From: Synaphobranchus kaupii | Taxonomy: Eukaryota > Chordata > Actinopteri > Anguilliformes > Synaphobranchidae | Length of the DNA: 64,000 nucleotides | Assembly (NCBI GenBank): GCA_029718625.1 | Contig: CM056385.1 | Coordinates: 27,208,125-27,272,124 of the forward strand | Reading direction: 5' to 3' | Part shown: positions 1-11,220 of the stretch, one piece after another | Numbering within the stretch: position 1 is the first letter of the stretch | Layout: the number at the start of each line of letters is the position of its first letter | Notes under the pieces: generated by a model | What the model was told of the DNA's origin: nothing | The model's database searches: none | What the model saw: only the letters and a program-made list of their open reading frames with translations | Made by a program: the position numbers and the translations under genes

Positions 1-579
1 CATTTACAATACTGCCAAGTTACAACAAAGAAGAGAAATAGAAAGAGAAGATATTACATAACACAATAATCAAAGAACCAATAAACTAAACATTAGCCGA
101 AACTAAAGTTAAAGCATTAGTTAATAAATAAATAACAAATAAGAGGGGCATAAAAGCAAGGTCTTGGGGACCCGGAGTACAAGCCAGTCTTGTGAGCGTG
201 TGTAATAGTTTTCAGTGTTCCAATTCAAAAGTGAGGATAAATAAAGTGGTAACCTGCCCAGCAGTGCTTTATAGATAAAAACATAACAAAACATAACAAC
301 CTTTTCATAAAGAAGACAGTGGTGTGTGCCAAATGAATCACCTGTGATGAATCTTAGAGTGGTATATGGCATCTAGAGGTTTAAGGGTAGTTAAGGCTGC
401 ATGTCTGTAAATGACATCTCCATAGTCTAAAACTGAGAGAAATACTGCCTCAATTATTCTCTTTCTGCAGAAAAGTTAATTATATTTCTATAAAGAAATC
501 CCAATTTTGACCTCAACTTCTTAGTAAGAATGTTTACATGAATTTTGAAGTTGAGTTTGTCATCTATCCAAAACCGAGA
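1..579 (-). mobile_element. LINE reverse-transcriptase, 3' portion
   Basis: This is the C-terminal part of a non-LTR retrotransposon, read on the minus strand. Between about 579 and 454 it reads through IDDKLNFKIHVNILTKKLRS. From 372 down to 180 come segments such as LRFITGD and LFIYKALLGRLPLYLSSLLN, typical of the region after the RT domain in fish CR1/L2/Jockey-type LINEs. The frame breaks several times, so the copy is dead. It continues beyond the window start. It is the third piece of one LINE whose other parts lie at 1190-1621 and 2225-2455; a Tc1-type foldback at 580-1189 separates it from the middle part. The exact LINE clade is not established. Confidence 0.75.
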
Positions 580-1189
580 TACAGTTGAAGTCGGAAGTTT
601 ACATACACTTAGGTTGAAGTCATTAAAACTCATTTTTAACCACTCCACAGATTTCATGTTAGCAAAGTAATTTTTCCAACAGTTTACAGATTATCTCACT
701 TTTAATTCACTATATCACAATTCCAGTGGGTCAGAAGTTTACATACACTACGTTGACAGTGCCTTAAAAGTTTTAATATTTGGTCGCATATCCTTTGCAT
801 GCCATGACTTCCTGATGTCTGTGACCCAACAACATCAAAAGACTCTTGATGTCTTATTTTCTGGTTCTCTAAGAAGCGATACTATAACCTGCATTTGAAT
901 GGATCTCTATGGGAATTGGGGGGTGGAACTAGATTTAGCTGTAAATTACACTGGGACAGTATGGACACATTGTTGGCTAAATGGCTCTAAGTCATCAAGG
1001 GTCTGACGTATCAAACAAGCCTTAAATCATCTCTCTGCTGCCAGAAATAGAGTAGATATGGATGGATAACCTGAAGGGTTTCTTCTTCTGACTTATTTTT
1101 CCATAGAGTTCAATAGGAAAATTTGTCAGGAGAAACAACCCTTAAAGTGATCCATCCATATCTACTGCATATCTGGCAGCAGAGTGATG
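580..1189 (+). mobile_element. Tc1-type foldback, copy A (Sleeping-Beauty-like left end)
   Basis: The element starts at a TA with TACAGTTGAAGTCGGAAG, the terminal sequence of Sleeping-Beauty-type Tc1 transposons; the same end occurs at 59991. After about 180 bases the sequence switches (near GGTCGCATATCC, about 775) into a foldback core shared with five other places in this window. The left core arm runs to about 1105, and a short piece of the right arm follows (inverted copy of the GGAGAAACAACCC stretch). The element then stops abruptly at about 1189, where the LINE resumes. The right Tc1 terminus is missing. It carries no coding sequence. Confidence 0.75.
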
Positions 1190-1621
1190 TGTTCAGAACA
1201 AGTTTAAGATTAACAAATTGTTCTTGGAGAGTAATGAAAGAATTTTGTAACTTATTAACAGCAGACTGCACTACTCAGCACAACAATATAAAACAATATC
1301 ATCAGCATATAAATGTGTTTTACAGGAAGTTGACACAATGTCATTGATATAAACAGTAAACAAGACAGGCCCCAGGAGCGATCCTTGTGGTACACCTTTA
1401 GCGATAAGTAAGAATTTTGATTGATCATTGCTAATTTTTACACATTGAAATCTTTCTGAGAAGTAATTTTGGAACCATAAGCAAGTCTTGATGTCTAAGC
1501 CAATGCAGGATAACGTCTTTATCAGCAAAGAATGATCCACTGTATCAAAGGCTTTGGACAGACCACCAAAAAGTGCAGCGCAATGTTTTCTGTTATCCAA
1601 TGCAGACACAATATCATTTAA
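1190..1621 (-). mobile_element. LINE reverse-transcriptase, catalytic portion
   Basis: The minus-strand frame from about 1609 to 1271 carries the RT core in order: LSKAFDTVDHSLL (first catalytic Asp region), GVPQGSLLGPVLF and YADDIVLY (the YADD active-site box). It then continues as LKLVLN near 1195. It is flanked on the high side by a TTAA insertion site and on the low side by foldback copy A, which has removed or displaced the stretch that normally follows. Non-LTR RT identity is clear; the clade (CR1/L2/Jockey group) is inferred. Confidence 0.85.
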
Positions 1622-2220
1622 AGGGATTGCCTACTCTGCTGAAAAAGTTTTTTTTAAAATTTGACATTACTCTTTGTTATTAAAATAATCATCCACCAAG
1701 ATTTCAGCCTTTAAAAACATCTACAGCTGAAAAAAATGAAGATTGAATAGTGTCACTTTCTGCCGACGATGCAGTTCTCAGGACAAACGATAGCTAAATA
1801 GCCTCAAAAAGAGAGTGCATGGTGCAAGTTGCAACCGAACCATATGTTTGAGCCACTGAACTAAAGATCCGTTCACATAATAATACTCACGTTAAGCTCA
1901 GAGACCCACGTCTTTCAAATGGTAACGTTACAGCGTAGTATGCGTATTAGCAAACCTTCTGTTTTCAGCAGTCAATCGGACTAATGCAATGACTTCAGCT
2001 TCAAGACATACCTCACAGAAATACGCAAATGTGGACGTTTCGAGCTACGCAAACAGTTTTTCTTTTGCCATGACATTTGTGAAAGACAAACCAGAGGAAA
2101 GCACACATCGAACAAGAAAGTTGTTCGCTGTTGTAGCCTGCTAAAGCGTCCCTTGCTGCAACACTCTGTAAACAATTAACCATTGAAAAGTTGAATCACC
2201 GATTTGAGTTGACAGTCACT
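1622..2220. mobile_element. TTAA-flanked piggyBac-like non-autonomous element
   Basis: This 599-base insert is bounded by TTAA at 1618-1621 and again at 2221-2224. Its ends form an imperfect inverted repeat: AGGGATTGCCTACTC on the left against AGTGACTGTCAACTC read from the right (11 of 15 match). When the insert and one TTAA are removed, the LINE reading frame on both sides joins without interruption (…VLNDIVSAL…), which shows the exact empty site. TTAA targeting is the hallmark of piggyBac; no transposase is present. Confidence 0.7.
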
Positions 2221-2224
2221 TTAA

Positions 2225-2455
2225 TACAAGAGACATAACAGTAACAGTGCTAATGCCAGCCCTAAAGCCAGATTGAAAAGTTGAAAAAATCTACACAAAA
2301 TGCCATTGACAAAAGTTGATCATTGACCATTGACTGTAGAATCTTTGCCAGACAAAATTATTTACTAATGGGTCGATAATTATTAAAGTTATTTTTATCA
2401 CCACCCTTATGCAGAGGAAGCCATTTTGCATACTTTTGGAATTATACAGGAAGAG
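2225..2455 (-). mobile_element. LINE reverse-transcriptase, 5' portion
   Basis: The minus-strand translation from about 2450 shows PLHKGGDKNNFNNYRPISK, the conserved N-terminal RT motif of non-LTR elements, then stop-interrupted sequence leading to the TTAA site at 2221. It is collinear with the middle and 3' pieces at 1190-1621 and 1-579, so all three belong to one broken LINE. The 5' end of the LINE is lost before about 2460. Confidence 0.75.
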
Positions 2456-2525
2456 GTGGTTAAAATAAAGATGTGAACTATACAATCTGATGCAAGCTAT
2501 ACAATGTATCCCCTATATAGTCTGT

Positions 2526-2713
2526 CCTTCTCCCTCTCTCTCGCTCTCTCAGAAAAGGAATGGGACAGTCATCTTTATCTCTCTCACACTTTCTGTTTTG
2601 CTCTCTCGCTCTCCCTCGCTCTCTCTCTCCCTCTCTCTCTCGCTCACTTTCTGTTTCGCTCTCTTGCTCTCCCTCTCGCTCACTTTTTGTTTCACTCTCT
2701 CGCCCTCCCTGAA
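2526..2713 (+). repeat. CT-rich simple repeat ahead of the rab1 exon
   Basis: This is about 190 bases of CT-rich sequence with internal copies of a CTTTCTGTTTCGCTCT-like unit. It ends at the rab1 splice acceptor and would supply its polypyrimidine tract. The long open frames across it are low-complexity artefacts. Confidence 0.85.
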
Positions 2714-2714
2714 G

Positions 2715-2846
2715 GAGTCCTACAACAACGTGAAGCAGTGGCTGCAGGAAATCGACCGCTACGCCAGCGAGAATGTCAACAAGCTGCTTGTGGGGAACAA
2801 GTGTGACCTCACCACCAAGAAAGTGGTGGACTACACGACGGCCAAG
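2715..2846 (+). CDS. rab1b: Rab1 small GTPase, single internal exon
   Basis: Rab1 is the GTPase that drives ER-to-Golgi vesicle transport. This exon encodes 44 residues beginning [16 protein letters not shown], containing the G4 guanine-specificity box NKCD (…[11 protein letters not shown]…) and ending VVDYTTAK. It corresponds roughly to residues 104-147 of the ~200-residue protein. The acceptor is AG at 2713-2714 and the donor is GTGAGC at 2847; both ends are phase 0. The next exon, expected to start EFADSLG, is not seen downstream; it could lie in the gap at 4070-4569 or have been displaced. Upstream exons would lie outside the window. NKCD and VVDYTT resemble mammalian RAB1A, but the linkage to RCE1 and PELI3 points to the RAB1B side of the vertebrate duplication, so the symbol is an inference. 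Confidence 0.85.
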
Positions 2847-3011
2847 GTGAGCGCGCAAAAGAGCGCACGACACCCAGCACCGCGCACCCTTTAAAACAGA
2901 ATGTGGAACTGACTTATGTATAAAGTGAAGAATTATCAAACATTTGTAATGTATAGAATTTAAGCAGAGAGGTATCCTCTTCGCACAGACCCCCTAGTGG
3001 CCATGGCGCCA

Positions 3012-3349
3012 GCGATCCATCCATATCTACTGCCATATCCATATCTACTTACAGCCATTTCGCTGTTGGGTCACAGACAACAGGAAGTCATGGCATGCAA
3101 AGGATATGCAACTAAATATTAAAAATGGTTACTTTATTGTACATTGTTAAAACAGTTTTTTGATGCCCGAAAATGGGGGGGGGGGCTATGTACAAAAGGT
3201 TCTATAATTTCTAAACAGTTCATCCGATATGGATGAAAATACCCTCAAATTAAAGCTGACAGTCGTTGTCATTGTATCCTTTCAAACTCAAAGTGCTAGA
3301 GTACAGAACCAAAATAATGAATGTCCAATGAATTATGGTGCTCACTGTA
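3012..3349 (+). mobile_element. Tc1-type foldback fragment, copy B
   Basis: Bases 3012-3120 match the outer right arm of the foldback core (GGGTCACAGACAACAGGAAG, then GCATGCAAAGGATATGC). The rest is a Tc1-type arm ending GAATTATGGTGCTCACTGTA at 3349. That terminal arm is the same one that bounds the 235-base MITE at 56015-56249. The left half is missing. A run of 11 G lies at about 3176. Confidence 0.65.
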
Positions 3350-4069
3350 TACTGTATATTCAATAACAACACTTCTAACAAACTGGTAGTTTGTATTAAA
3401 TAGAACGTCAATCATAGGCCTGTCTGCCCCGAAATTAGTCTAGTGATCTAGTCAATGTTTAGCTAGCTGTTATCTAGTGTGAGCCTTCTATCCAGATTGC
3501 AAGCGTGGTCTGAGGAAAACTATAAACAGTAGCCTAAACTAACGTGCATGCCAAAGCGAAACCTGCTGAGCAAATACTGTATGAAAAGGGAAATTAATTT
3601 TAAAGTCATCATATAAATAGTGTATCTAATATGCACACACTAAATTTGTGTATATATTAAGTGATAATAATAATTTCAAGTAAATGATTTTCTGTAATAT
3701 GCAGTCATTGGAACCTTTAAGACTGTAAGGAGAGCACACTTTTCCTGAGGATCTCTAGAAGATTTCATGTTGACACCATGTTCATTTTGAGATTAAAAGT
3801 TTAAAATGTGTTTTTAGAGTTTAACTTTTCGAGTTTAACTTTTAAATGAAAATTATTGTTGATTTGTAGTTGAATGTATTATAATTTTATGATTTGCAGC
3901 AGTGCACAATTTTGCCATTTTGAATGGGGGGTGTGGGGTGTGACTGGGTAGGTAATGCGGGGATGGAAACGGGGCTTTCATTGCTTGGCCGTTTAAGCCG
4001 TACCAGGTCTTACCAGGTAGGTGAGTGTACTGGATGTCAGTCAACAAAAAAATTAATTTCCTTCTGGCA
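3350..4069. other. Non-coding, no gene seen
   Basis: This is AT-rich sequence up to the gap. A segment at about 3875-3920 (…TTATGATTTGCAGCAGTGC…) is similar, inverted, to 59808-59850, suggesting a shared unclassified repeat. No exon with credible splice sites was found. Confidence 0.5.
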
Positions 4070-4569
4070 NNNNNNNNNNNNNNNNNNNNNNNNNNNNNNN
4101 NNNNNNNNNNNNNNNNNNNNNNNNNNNNNNNNNNNNNNNNNNNNNNNNNNNNNNNNNNNNNNNNNNNNNNNNNNNNNNNNNNNNNNNNNNNNNNNNNNNN
4201 NNNNNNNNNNNNNNNNNNNNNNNNNNNNNNNNNNNNNNNNNNNNNNNNNNNNNNNNNNNNNNNNNNNNNNNNNNNNNNNNNNNNNNNNNNNNNNNNNNNN
4301 NNNNNNNNNNNNNNNNNNNNNNNNNNNNNNNNNNNNNNNNNNNNNNNNNNNNNNNNNNNNNNNNNNNNNNNNNNNNNNNNNNNNNNNNNNNNNNNNNNNN
4401 NNNNNNNNNNNNNNNNNNNNNNNNNNNNNNNNNNNNNNNNNNNNNNNNNNNNNNNNNNNNNNNNNNNNNNNNNNNNNNNNNNNNNNNNNNNNNNNNNNNN
4501 NNNNNNNNNNNNNNNNNNNNNNNNNNNNNNNNNNNNNNNNNNNNNNNNNNNNNNNNNNNNNNNNNNNNN
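4070..4569. other. Assembly gap (500 N)
   Basis: The run of N is exactly 500 long, which suggests a placeholder gap rather than a measured length. Translated frames across it are meaningless. Confidence 0.99.
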
Positions 4570-7500
4570 TTTGCCTATTGCCAGTGGAAACATGTAATGT
4601 GATTATTAAATGTTGATTAAAAAACATGATGAACACACTTTATGAATGTTTTTGTTTTTATATTGACAATAAACAATACCTTGTTTCTCAATGTACACTA
4701 CAATATCTGGAAAACAAAAAAAAAAACTTTTTATGTAGAATTATGTAGAGTAAAAAATAAAGAAATTTTTAAAAACCAGGGATGAAAATATGACTTACTT
4801 GTTGGCAACTGGTTGACAAAATCAATGGACTTCTCTGGTGCTCTGAAAAAGGAGTTGGAAAAGCCCTTACCTTTCCTGTTGGTGCAAAACAGTATGCTGT
4901 GAGATGGTCATTCAGAGGTCGTTCCCAATAGGAAAAGCAATAGGCTTATAAGAGGAGGTGGTCTGTGATGGCTGCTGCTATGGGCGATGGCTATTTTTCA
5001 GTGCTGAGCTGTGAAACATGAAATGGCCCATAACACAATATTTCTAATGTGTATAATTAGTATAATCAGAAAACTGGCCAAATCATTAGTTCATTTTTTG
5101 CTATAATTATTCAATTCATATTGAAACTTCAACTACAAATGAAACACAACTACAAATAAAAATGTACAAAAAATCTGCCAAAGAGGTGGGAACACTTGGG
5201 TGAATGAGGGACACAAATACAAATTTCAATCCAGGGCGAGAGAAGGCATTTTCATCAAGATCGGTCCCCTGAGGACTCTACAGATCAGGATAATAGTCAG
5301 GCTGCAGTGTGCAAACCACGCATTACATCTGCCCAGTGGCGTAGCGGACATATCCCTCGCACTTCCAGTACCTCACGCCGGGTCACATATAGCCAACATT
5401 TTGTATGATAAATAGAAATATACCGTAAATACTGCTGTGTTTATCAAATATAAAAACAATGTTGTGTTGCTGTCCCAAGGCCTTTGCTATCTAGTGGAAA
5501 AACTTTTTTCCACTGCCTACCAGTGCAGGTACGCATCACCAAAACGTCACACAGCCGTTTACAGGAAGAAGTGGGGGAAATATTTAGCTGTGCAAATATC
5601 AACTTTAAATAAAAAATAATTTTGGTCTGCATCATGTCCTTGAAGTAATTAAACTACAGCTAACCATTTCATCACTTAAAAATGGAAAATTTTCATTGTG
5701 TGGGGCCTTTAATAACGTTAGTACAGACAACTTCCTAACAAAACATGACAAAAGCATAAGCCAGCTAGGCTACTGTGGTTAAGCTACCAGGAAAAACAAA
5801 CCTTTCACTCTGCATGAAAATGCCAAGGTGACAGGTGCCAGTAGGCTACATTAGCAAATCTAAATGCAATCAATTATGACATCGCTACAGCAAATAAACT
5901 ATCCGCTACACATGATTGGGTTATAATCTCAAGCTTATGTGAGTCAACAAAGTTAAACTAAGTTACTACATGCTAGATGAATAGAACACTGAATTCAGCA
6001 CACAACATGTGGTTTGGACTTCACAAAATGGTGAGATCTGTAATCGGAATCAAAGTTAGTTTAATAGGAGAAATCAGTAGATGAGCATTTGGTTAAACCC
6101 TAGGCAAAAATTGTATTAACCCATATTTTTCTACAGTCTATTAATCAAACACAACTACGACTGTGTCAGAATAGTCTGAATCAGCACACACTACTATTTG
6201 AGTATGCCAGTTAAGTGTACTTTTTTGAAAAGCTGTTAAATTAGGCTAGCCTTACCTGCGCGGTCAAATTATCAATGTCCCCAGATGACATTGACAGTCC
6301 CCATATAGCCTACTTATGTCCAGGTTCATATGGAGGATATTTTGCATACTGCATGTCACTGCAGTATAGCCTACAGTAAGCAGTATGCTAGTACACAGGA
6401 TGCAGTAAATTGGGCATTCACAATGCCTTCCTCTACAACACTGTTATGACCCAACAATACTATCCCAGTTGATTTGACCTTTTATCACAATTCATTACTT
6501 CTTTGTATCACTTCCAGGTTCTTTAGACTACTTACCACAAAATAGGCTACATCACCATATTTTAACACTTTCACCTTCACTAGATCCCTTTATTACCAGT
6601 TCATACCATTTCCACCTTTTATTTTCCACCTTGCACTATACCATATTACCATCTTTCTATACCATTATCCAAATTGATAATTGTGAAGCAACCACACCTA
6701 CAATTTCTTTCGGAATTGTTAATCTAGTTCTATTTCTGGTTACTAGTTCTATTTAAGTGCTTTTCTATACAAAACCCTCAGTCGTTAGTTCTGAAAACAA
6801 TTGATTCTATCAGGAAAAAGTTCCTTATCGTTTTTATAACACACAATTGCCACCAACATTATTTAAGAAAATTGTATGAAACCATATAACTCAAGATTCA
6901 ACATTAACTTGCCTCACTCTCTCTCTGTCTTGCTTTTTAAAAATGGTTTGGTCACGCAGTGTGTAGCAAGCCTATTTTAAATAGCCTAAACTGAGGAAAT
7001 AACGTAGGCTAGCCTACATTTCAGATTCACATTCGCATCATGATGGCCTGTGCATGGAACCATCTGAAAAATACTATGGAGTTTGCTAGATGCAATTTAT
7101 CAAAGAATTTGAATTTTCGCTGGATAAAAGGTTTTCTGTATATAGCCTATAGGCTACAGATTAACATGATTTGTGAAGTAGCTTGCATTCACAAGCAGTC
7201 AGCGTGTACTGACGTTAATTTACATGCAAATTCCTACTATGATAAATTTGTATTTCCAAACTGAATAAATACTGCACTTCTAAACACAAAATGTTGTTCT
7301 AGATTAAAGTAGTTGTAACTAAGATACAGTATTTGCTGAATACAAACTTTTTTTATCTGTAGATTAATGTTATTTACCGATAAATCAGATGTATGCTGTT
7401 GCCATGGCAATGCTAACTTATACCTTAGAGACGGATCTATGGCTCGCAGTAAAAAAGATTACACATTGCACATAAACACCATGCGCTTTTCTAACTCCAT

Positions 7501-8466
7501 GATAATGTAATTATGCCTAGCTATATAGTTACCTAGCCACATATTGCATTTGTATTATCTTAAAAACAATGACAAAATTTTATCGTAGCCTAGTTAAGTT
7601 AGCCTATTATTTTCAGCCTACGAGGCAAAGTAGCCATCTGCCGTCCAGTAACGTTAGTCACTGAGGGAAAGAATGTAGGTAGGCTACATTCTGCTCATTT
7701 TATTAATTCACTTTATTTATTCCGCTTATTTTCTATAATGTCTTGAACTATGAATCGACCGGTCATGGAGCATAGTTTGCCATTCCCAGGTTGTGTACTA
7801 GCTGGCCAGGCAGGCAGCACATTAATTTAGAATGGTGATCAAACCTGTGACCCAGATGACTGTATACATAATAACCATCACTCATTGACCAATCAGAATC
7901 GTATTTATCCAAGCCATGGTATAACCAAGGGGCCAAGACTGGGCTTTTGTTTTGAAGCTCACTTCCTGGTTGGGCTGGGAGCGGCAATTGTGCCGTTGCT
8001 CACTAGCGCCACTGCGATTGGCTCCAGTATAGGTCTTTCACCATGTAAGCCAATGGCAGCAATGTGGTGAAAATACTCAGTCAATAAATTTTTCCCACAA
8101 AAAAATTTAATTGCAATAGGTGCCTTTCCTTCATCTAATGCCTCTGCATGTGCTGATTTTTAAAAATATTGGACAGGGTATTAACATTTGTTCAGGACCA
8201 ATCAGAGGGACAGGTTGAGTCCTCTTCGGCTGCACGGAGCAGGCGCAGTTTGTACAAACGGGCGGCGAAAAAGACATACAGAGCTTCAATTCAGTTTTTA
8301 TGAGGCCGTGGAAAGGCAATGGGTGATGTCACAGTGGCTTTGTTCATATTTTTATACAGTCTATGGGTATAACACAAACTCATCATCATCTTCATGCTTG
8401 CTTTGTGTAACTGCTATATCTACACAACATTTTACAGATGATGGCGGCACAGAATGGCAAAGTCTG
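4570..8466. other. Intergenic, no gene recognised
   Basis: No reading frame resembles a known protein. The block from 5.7 to 7.7 kb is strikingly rich in TAGGCTA/TAGCCTA words (see findings). Near 7395 there is GTTGCCATGGCAAT, one base off a perfect RFX X-box half-site pair; this is only suggestive. The last 30 bases (from ATG at 8438) form the start of a short open frame that is interrupted by the LTR-like insert at 8467. Confidence 0.5.
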
Positions 8467-9387
8467 TGTTATGACCCCGGAATAGGACTGGACCCAAATG
8501 CAACGACAAGGAGGCAGGAATACAAAAATGGATATTTATTTAATGCTCAGGTCAGGGGTGATAACCGGGTGATTTGAAGCAGGGGATGAGCGGGAGCGGC
8601 AGAGCAGGACAGTGCAGCGGAGCCCGGGTAGGACGATGGCGCGGCAACAGGGCAGCGGCAGTAGCAGCACGGCAACGGCAGGTCGGCAGCAGCGTCAGCA
8701 GAGGCAGGAGCGTCAGCACATCAGCAAGCCGCAGCTCAGGGCGTGAGCGGGGACCGCCGCAGAGTGTGATAGCGGAAGCCCAACCTGCTTGCACAAACGT
8801 CAGGTGGAAACTGGGAGACCGCAACACAGGCAGGGATCAGCAGACAACTGCAGACTGGCAGACTTTAAGTGGACAAGGAGGTTAGCGAGACAGAACAGCG
8901 AACAGCAGGTAATGCGGTTCAGACTGGACAGACTGAGGACTTAAACAGTTCAGCAGAGTGAATAAACACCAGCACAGAACCAAACTGCAAGACTAGACAG
9001 AGAACTAGACAGACAACTAGACAGAGAACTAGACAGAGAACTAGACAGAGAACTAGACAGAGAACTAGACGTATCAGACAACTAACGTTAACGAACTGGC
9101 AAAGGACAGAGAACACCGGGTGACTAAATACAACATTTAATTGGTATCAATTATGTGCCGCGTGCGAATGTATGCAGGAGTGATTAGCAGATTGAAGAGT
9201 GTGGAATGCATGCGACAATGGGGAAAAGGGATAGGCGCAGACAGGAGTGGTGAACCAGTGTAATACAAACGGGAGAAACACGCCCAGCCTGCAGCACGGG
9301 GGAAAACACGGACAATGGAGAGACAAACACGAAACAGGGGGAGAGGGAAAACACGGAGAAACAACAGGATGGGAGTGGAACGTAACA
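8467..9387. mobile_element. LTR-like insertion (probable solo LTR)
   Basis: This 921-base segment begins TGTTATGACCCC and ends ACGTAACA, so it has TG…CA termini with a short inverted repeat (TGTTA/TAACA). The 5-base direct repeat GTCTG lies immediately outside at 8462-8466 and 9388-9392. These are the marks of an integrated LTR. The interior is purine-rich on the + strand and includes a 12-base tandem repeat at 8990-9071. No gag or pol is seen, so a solo LTR is the simplest reading. The superfamily is not determined. Confidence 0.6.
8990..9071. repeat. 12-base minisatellite
   Basis: About seven tandem copies of GAACTAGACAGA, with one GACAAC variant, lie inside the LTR-like insert. Confidence 0.85.
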
Positions 9388-9392
9388 GTCTG

Positions 9393-9780
9393 GTCCACTT
9401 TAAACAAGGATGACATCCCTGCAGATGACGACATTCTGAGAGATTTCACAGACAGGGATTTCTACAACTGCGACCCCTTACTTTGTGAGAAAAAACACTG
9501 TGGCTTTGTTTCTACATGGTTAACCCTCTAGGGTGCAACAAAGGCAAACATGAGTTAACAGCTGTTTACATTAAGATTAGAAATGTTGACAATGCACACA
9601 CATTGCAGTTGAAGAACCTATACCTCTCCTCACTAATGCAATACAAGTTTGTTCGAAAAGGAAGGACATCTTATGGCAAAGTCTTTCAACCTCTGCACAA
9701 GTGATGTCAAGGGCTTGGAGACACAGGGAGTCTTTGGAGTGTAAATGAGAAAAGAAAAATCTTTCTTGCATATGATATGG
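9393..9780 (+). pseudogene. Transposon-like coding relic, split by the LTR-like insert
   Basis: Joining 8438-8466 to 9393-9531 (one target copy removed) gives an uninterrupted frame of 55 residues plus stop. It starts MMAAQNGK and contains DIPADDDILRDFTDRDFY. From 9516 another frame begins MVNPLGCNKGKHELTAVYIK and runs to 9704, continuing in shifted frames to about 9780. The VNPLG…K-G-H motif and what follows resemble, from memory, a protein of a large fish DNA transposon of uncertain class. Frame breaks show it is not a working gene. A host exon is less likely, since no clean donor ends the frame. Confidence 0.35.
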
Positions 9781-11124
9781 GGAATTTTTACCTCGCTGCT
9801 TTTTGGGGGTTCAGGCCTGGTTTTTGCCCAATCTTCCTTCTTTTTCCCTGTAAAATGTCTTTGTGACAGTTTTCCGGAAAAAAATCACTACACAATTTAA
9901 TTGAATTGAATGCACCTCTTCGTGGCATTGCTGGTTTGACCAAACATAAGCCGTTCTGGAAGAATCTGTCATTTTAGCACTACCATTAATTAAGGAGGAA
10001 ATAGCCACAGAAAGAGAGTGAGCATGAATGCATGAACAAATCACACCGACCATCTGCAGGCTGTATAAGACAACTGAGAACATGCTGCAGTTAATAATGG
10101 AGACAGAGGTCGATGTTGCTTCTCTAGGATGACATATGCACCCTTTCCCATTATGTACCTCTTTCCTCCAGACATTATGCATGAGTTCCTTGAGGCCCTA
10201 ATTCCAACTTTTCTTATGTTGATGTAAAAGGAACTTATTAAGAAAACAAGACTAGGCAAGCCTAGCTCAGCCCGGACGCCTGTATGCAATCATTGGGGAA
10301 CATTTGACAAGGCACAGTGGATATTGTTCTGGAGCATGCAGGTTGGCCTGCATACCGGGGCGACAGAGTGCATCTGATTCTCAAAGGTGTGTGTGTCAGA
10401 GTATGTGACACACGAGGAGGGGAAGCAGACGTAATTTAATTAAAGTGATGAGCACTATTAGGACGTTACCATTCCACAAGCTCCAGTTCGCTCCGGTTTA
10501 TATATTGTGATAAAAATGGACATGCCATTTTTTTGTTTAGATACCACATTAGTTTAGTTCATAAAATATACATTTATTAATCATCATTTTGTTAGCCTAT
10601 ATGGAGAGTTGAAGTTGTTTTAATGACCTGTTGACATTTTCTGTACAAAGAGAATGCACACATTAGGCTACATTAACGAATCGTTCCTGAATATGCGTAC
10701 GAAATGAGTTAGTATTTAAAGGGTTAAATGTGGACTGAACTAACGAGTCACATTTATATACTGGCTTTCACACCCACCCCCCACCCCTTGGTGATGCATG
10801 GCAGCCATTTTGTGCCGGGATGTTCAGTATGCATCGGTTGAGTTTGAGGGGGAGGGTGTACACATCACATCCGCAGACACAGAAACATGGAGTAGTTTGT
10901 ATCAACAGCAACACACATACATACAGGATATGTGAGCAACTGCCTTTGTCCCAAATGCATAATGTTTTTTATCTCCCCATGTAATGTAATCCATATCACT
11001 CTGATGTGAACATTCCATGTAAAATGCTGGCGTGGTGCTGAGACAGAATTATGCTTATCATTATTACCATCATCTGTTTGCCTGGCAGGCATCCTCATGC
11101 ATGGCTTGTATTTTTACATGTTAT
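9781..11124. other. Non-coding with an interspersed repeat at 10257-10440
   Basis: No gene was recognised. Bases 10257-10440 are an inverted near-duplicate of 39900-40075 (shared words include CTCAGCCCGGACGCCTGTAT and GCAGGTTGGCCTGCATACC). The source element is unknown. Confidence 0.5.
10257..10440 (+). repeat. Unclassified interspersed repeat, copy 1
   Basis: It matches the reverse complement of 39900-40075 over about 165 bases at high identity. No terminal repeats or coding potential were seen. Confidence 0.65.
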
Positions 11125-11220
11125 ACATTTAGACAGCTGGATATTTACTGAAGCAGTTTGGGTTAAGCATCTTGGCTCGAGGGCACAGCAGTCCACCATG
11201 GAAATCAACCCAGTAATCAT
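11125..11220 (-). mobile_element. Diverged tRNA-SINE fragment
   Basis: The string GACAGCTGGATATTTACTGAAGCA…GGGTTAAGCA…CTTGGCTCGAGGG is a decayed match, reversed, to the body of the SINE at 40264-40481. The tRNA-like head and the tail are not recognisable. Confidence 0.5.

Noticed and set aside
3853..4636. Four long frames containing runs of X
   Set aside because: They only span the 500-N gap.
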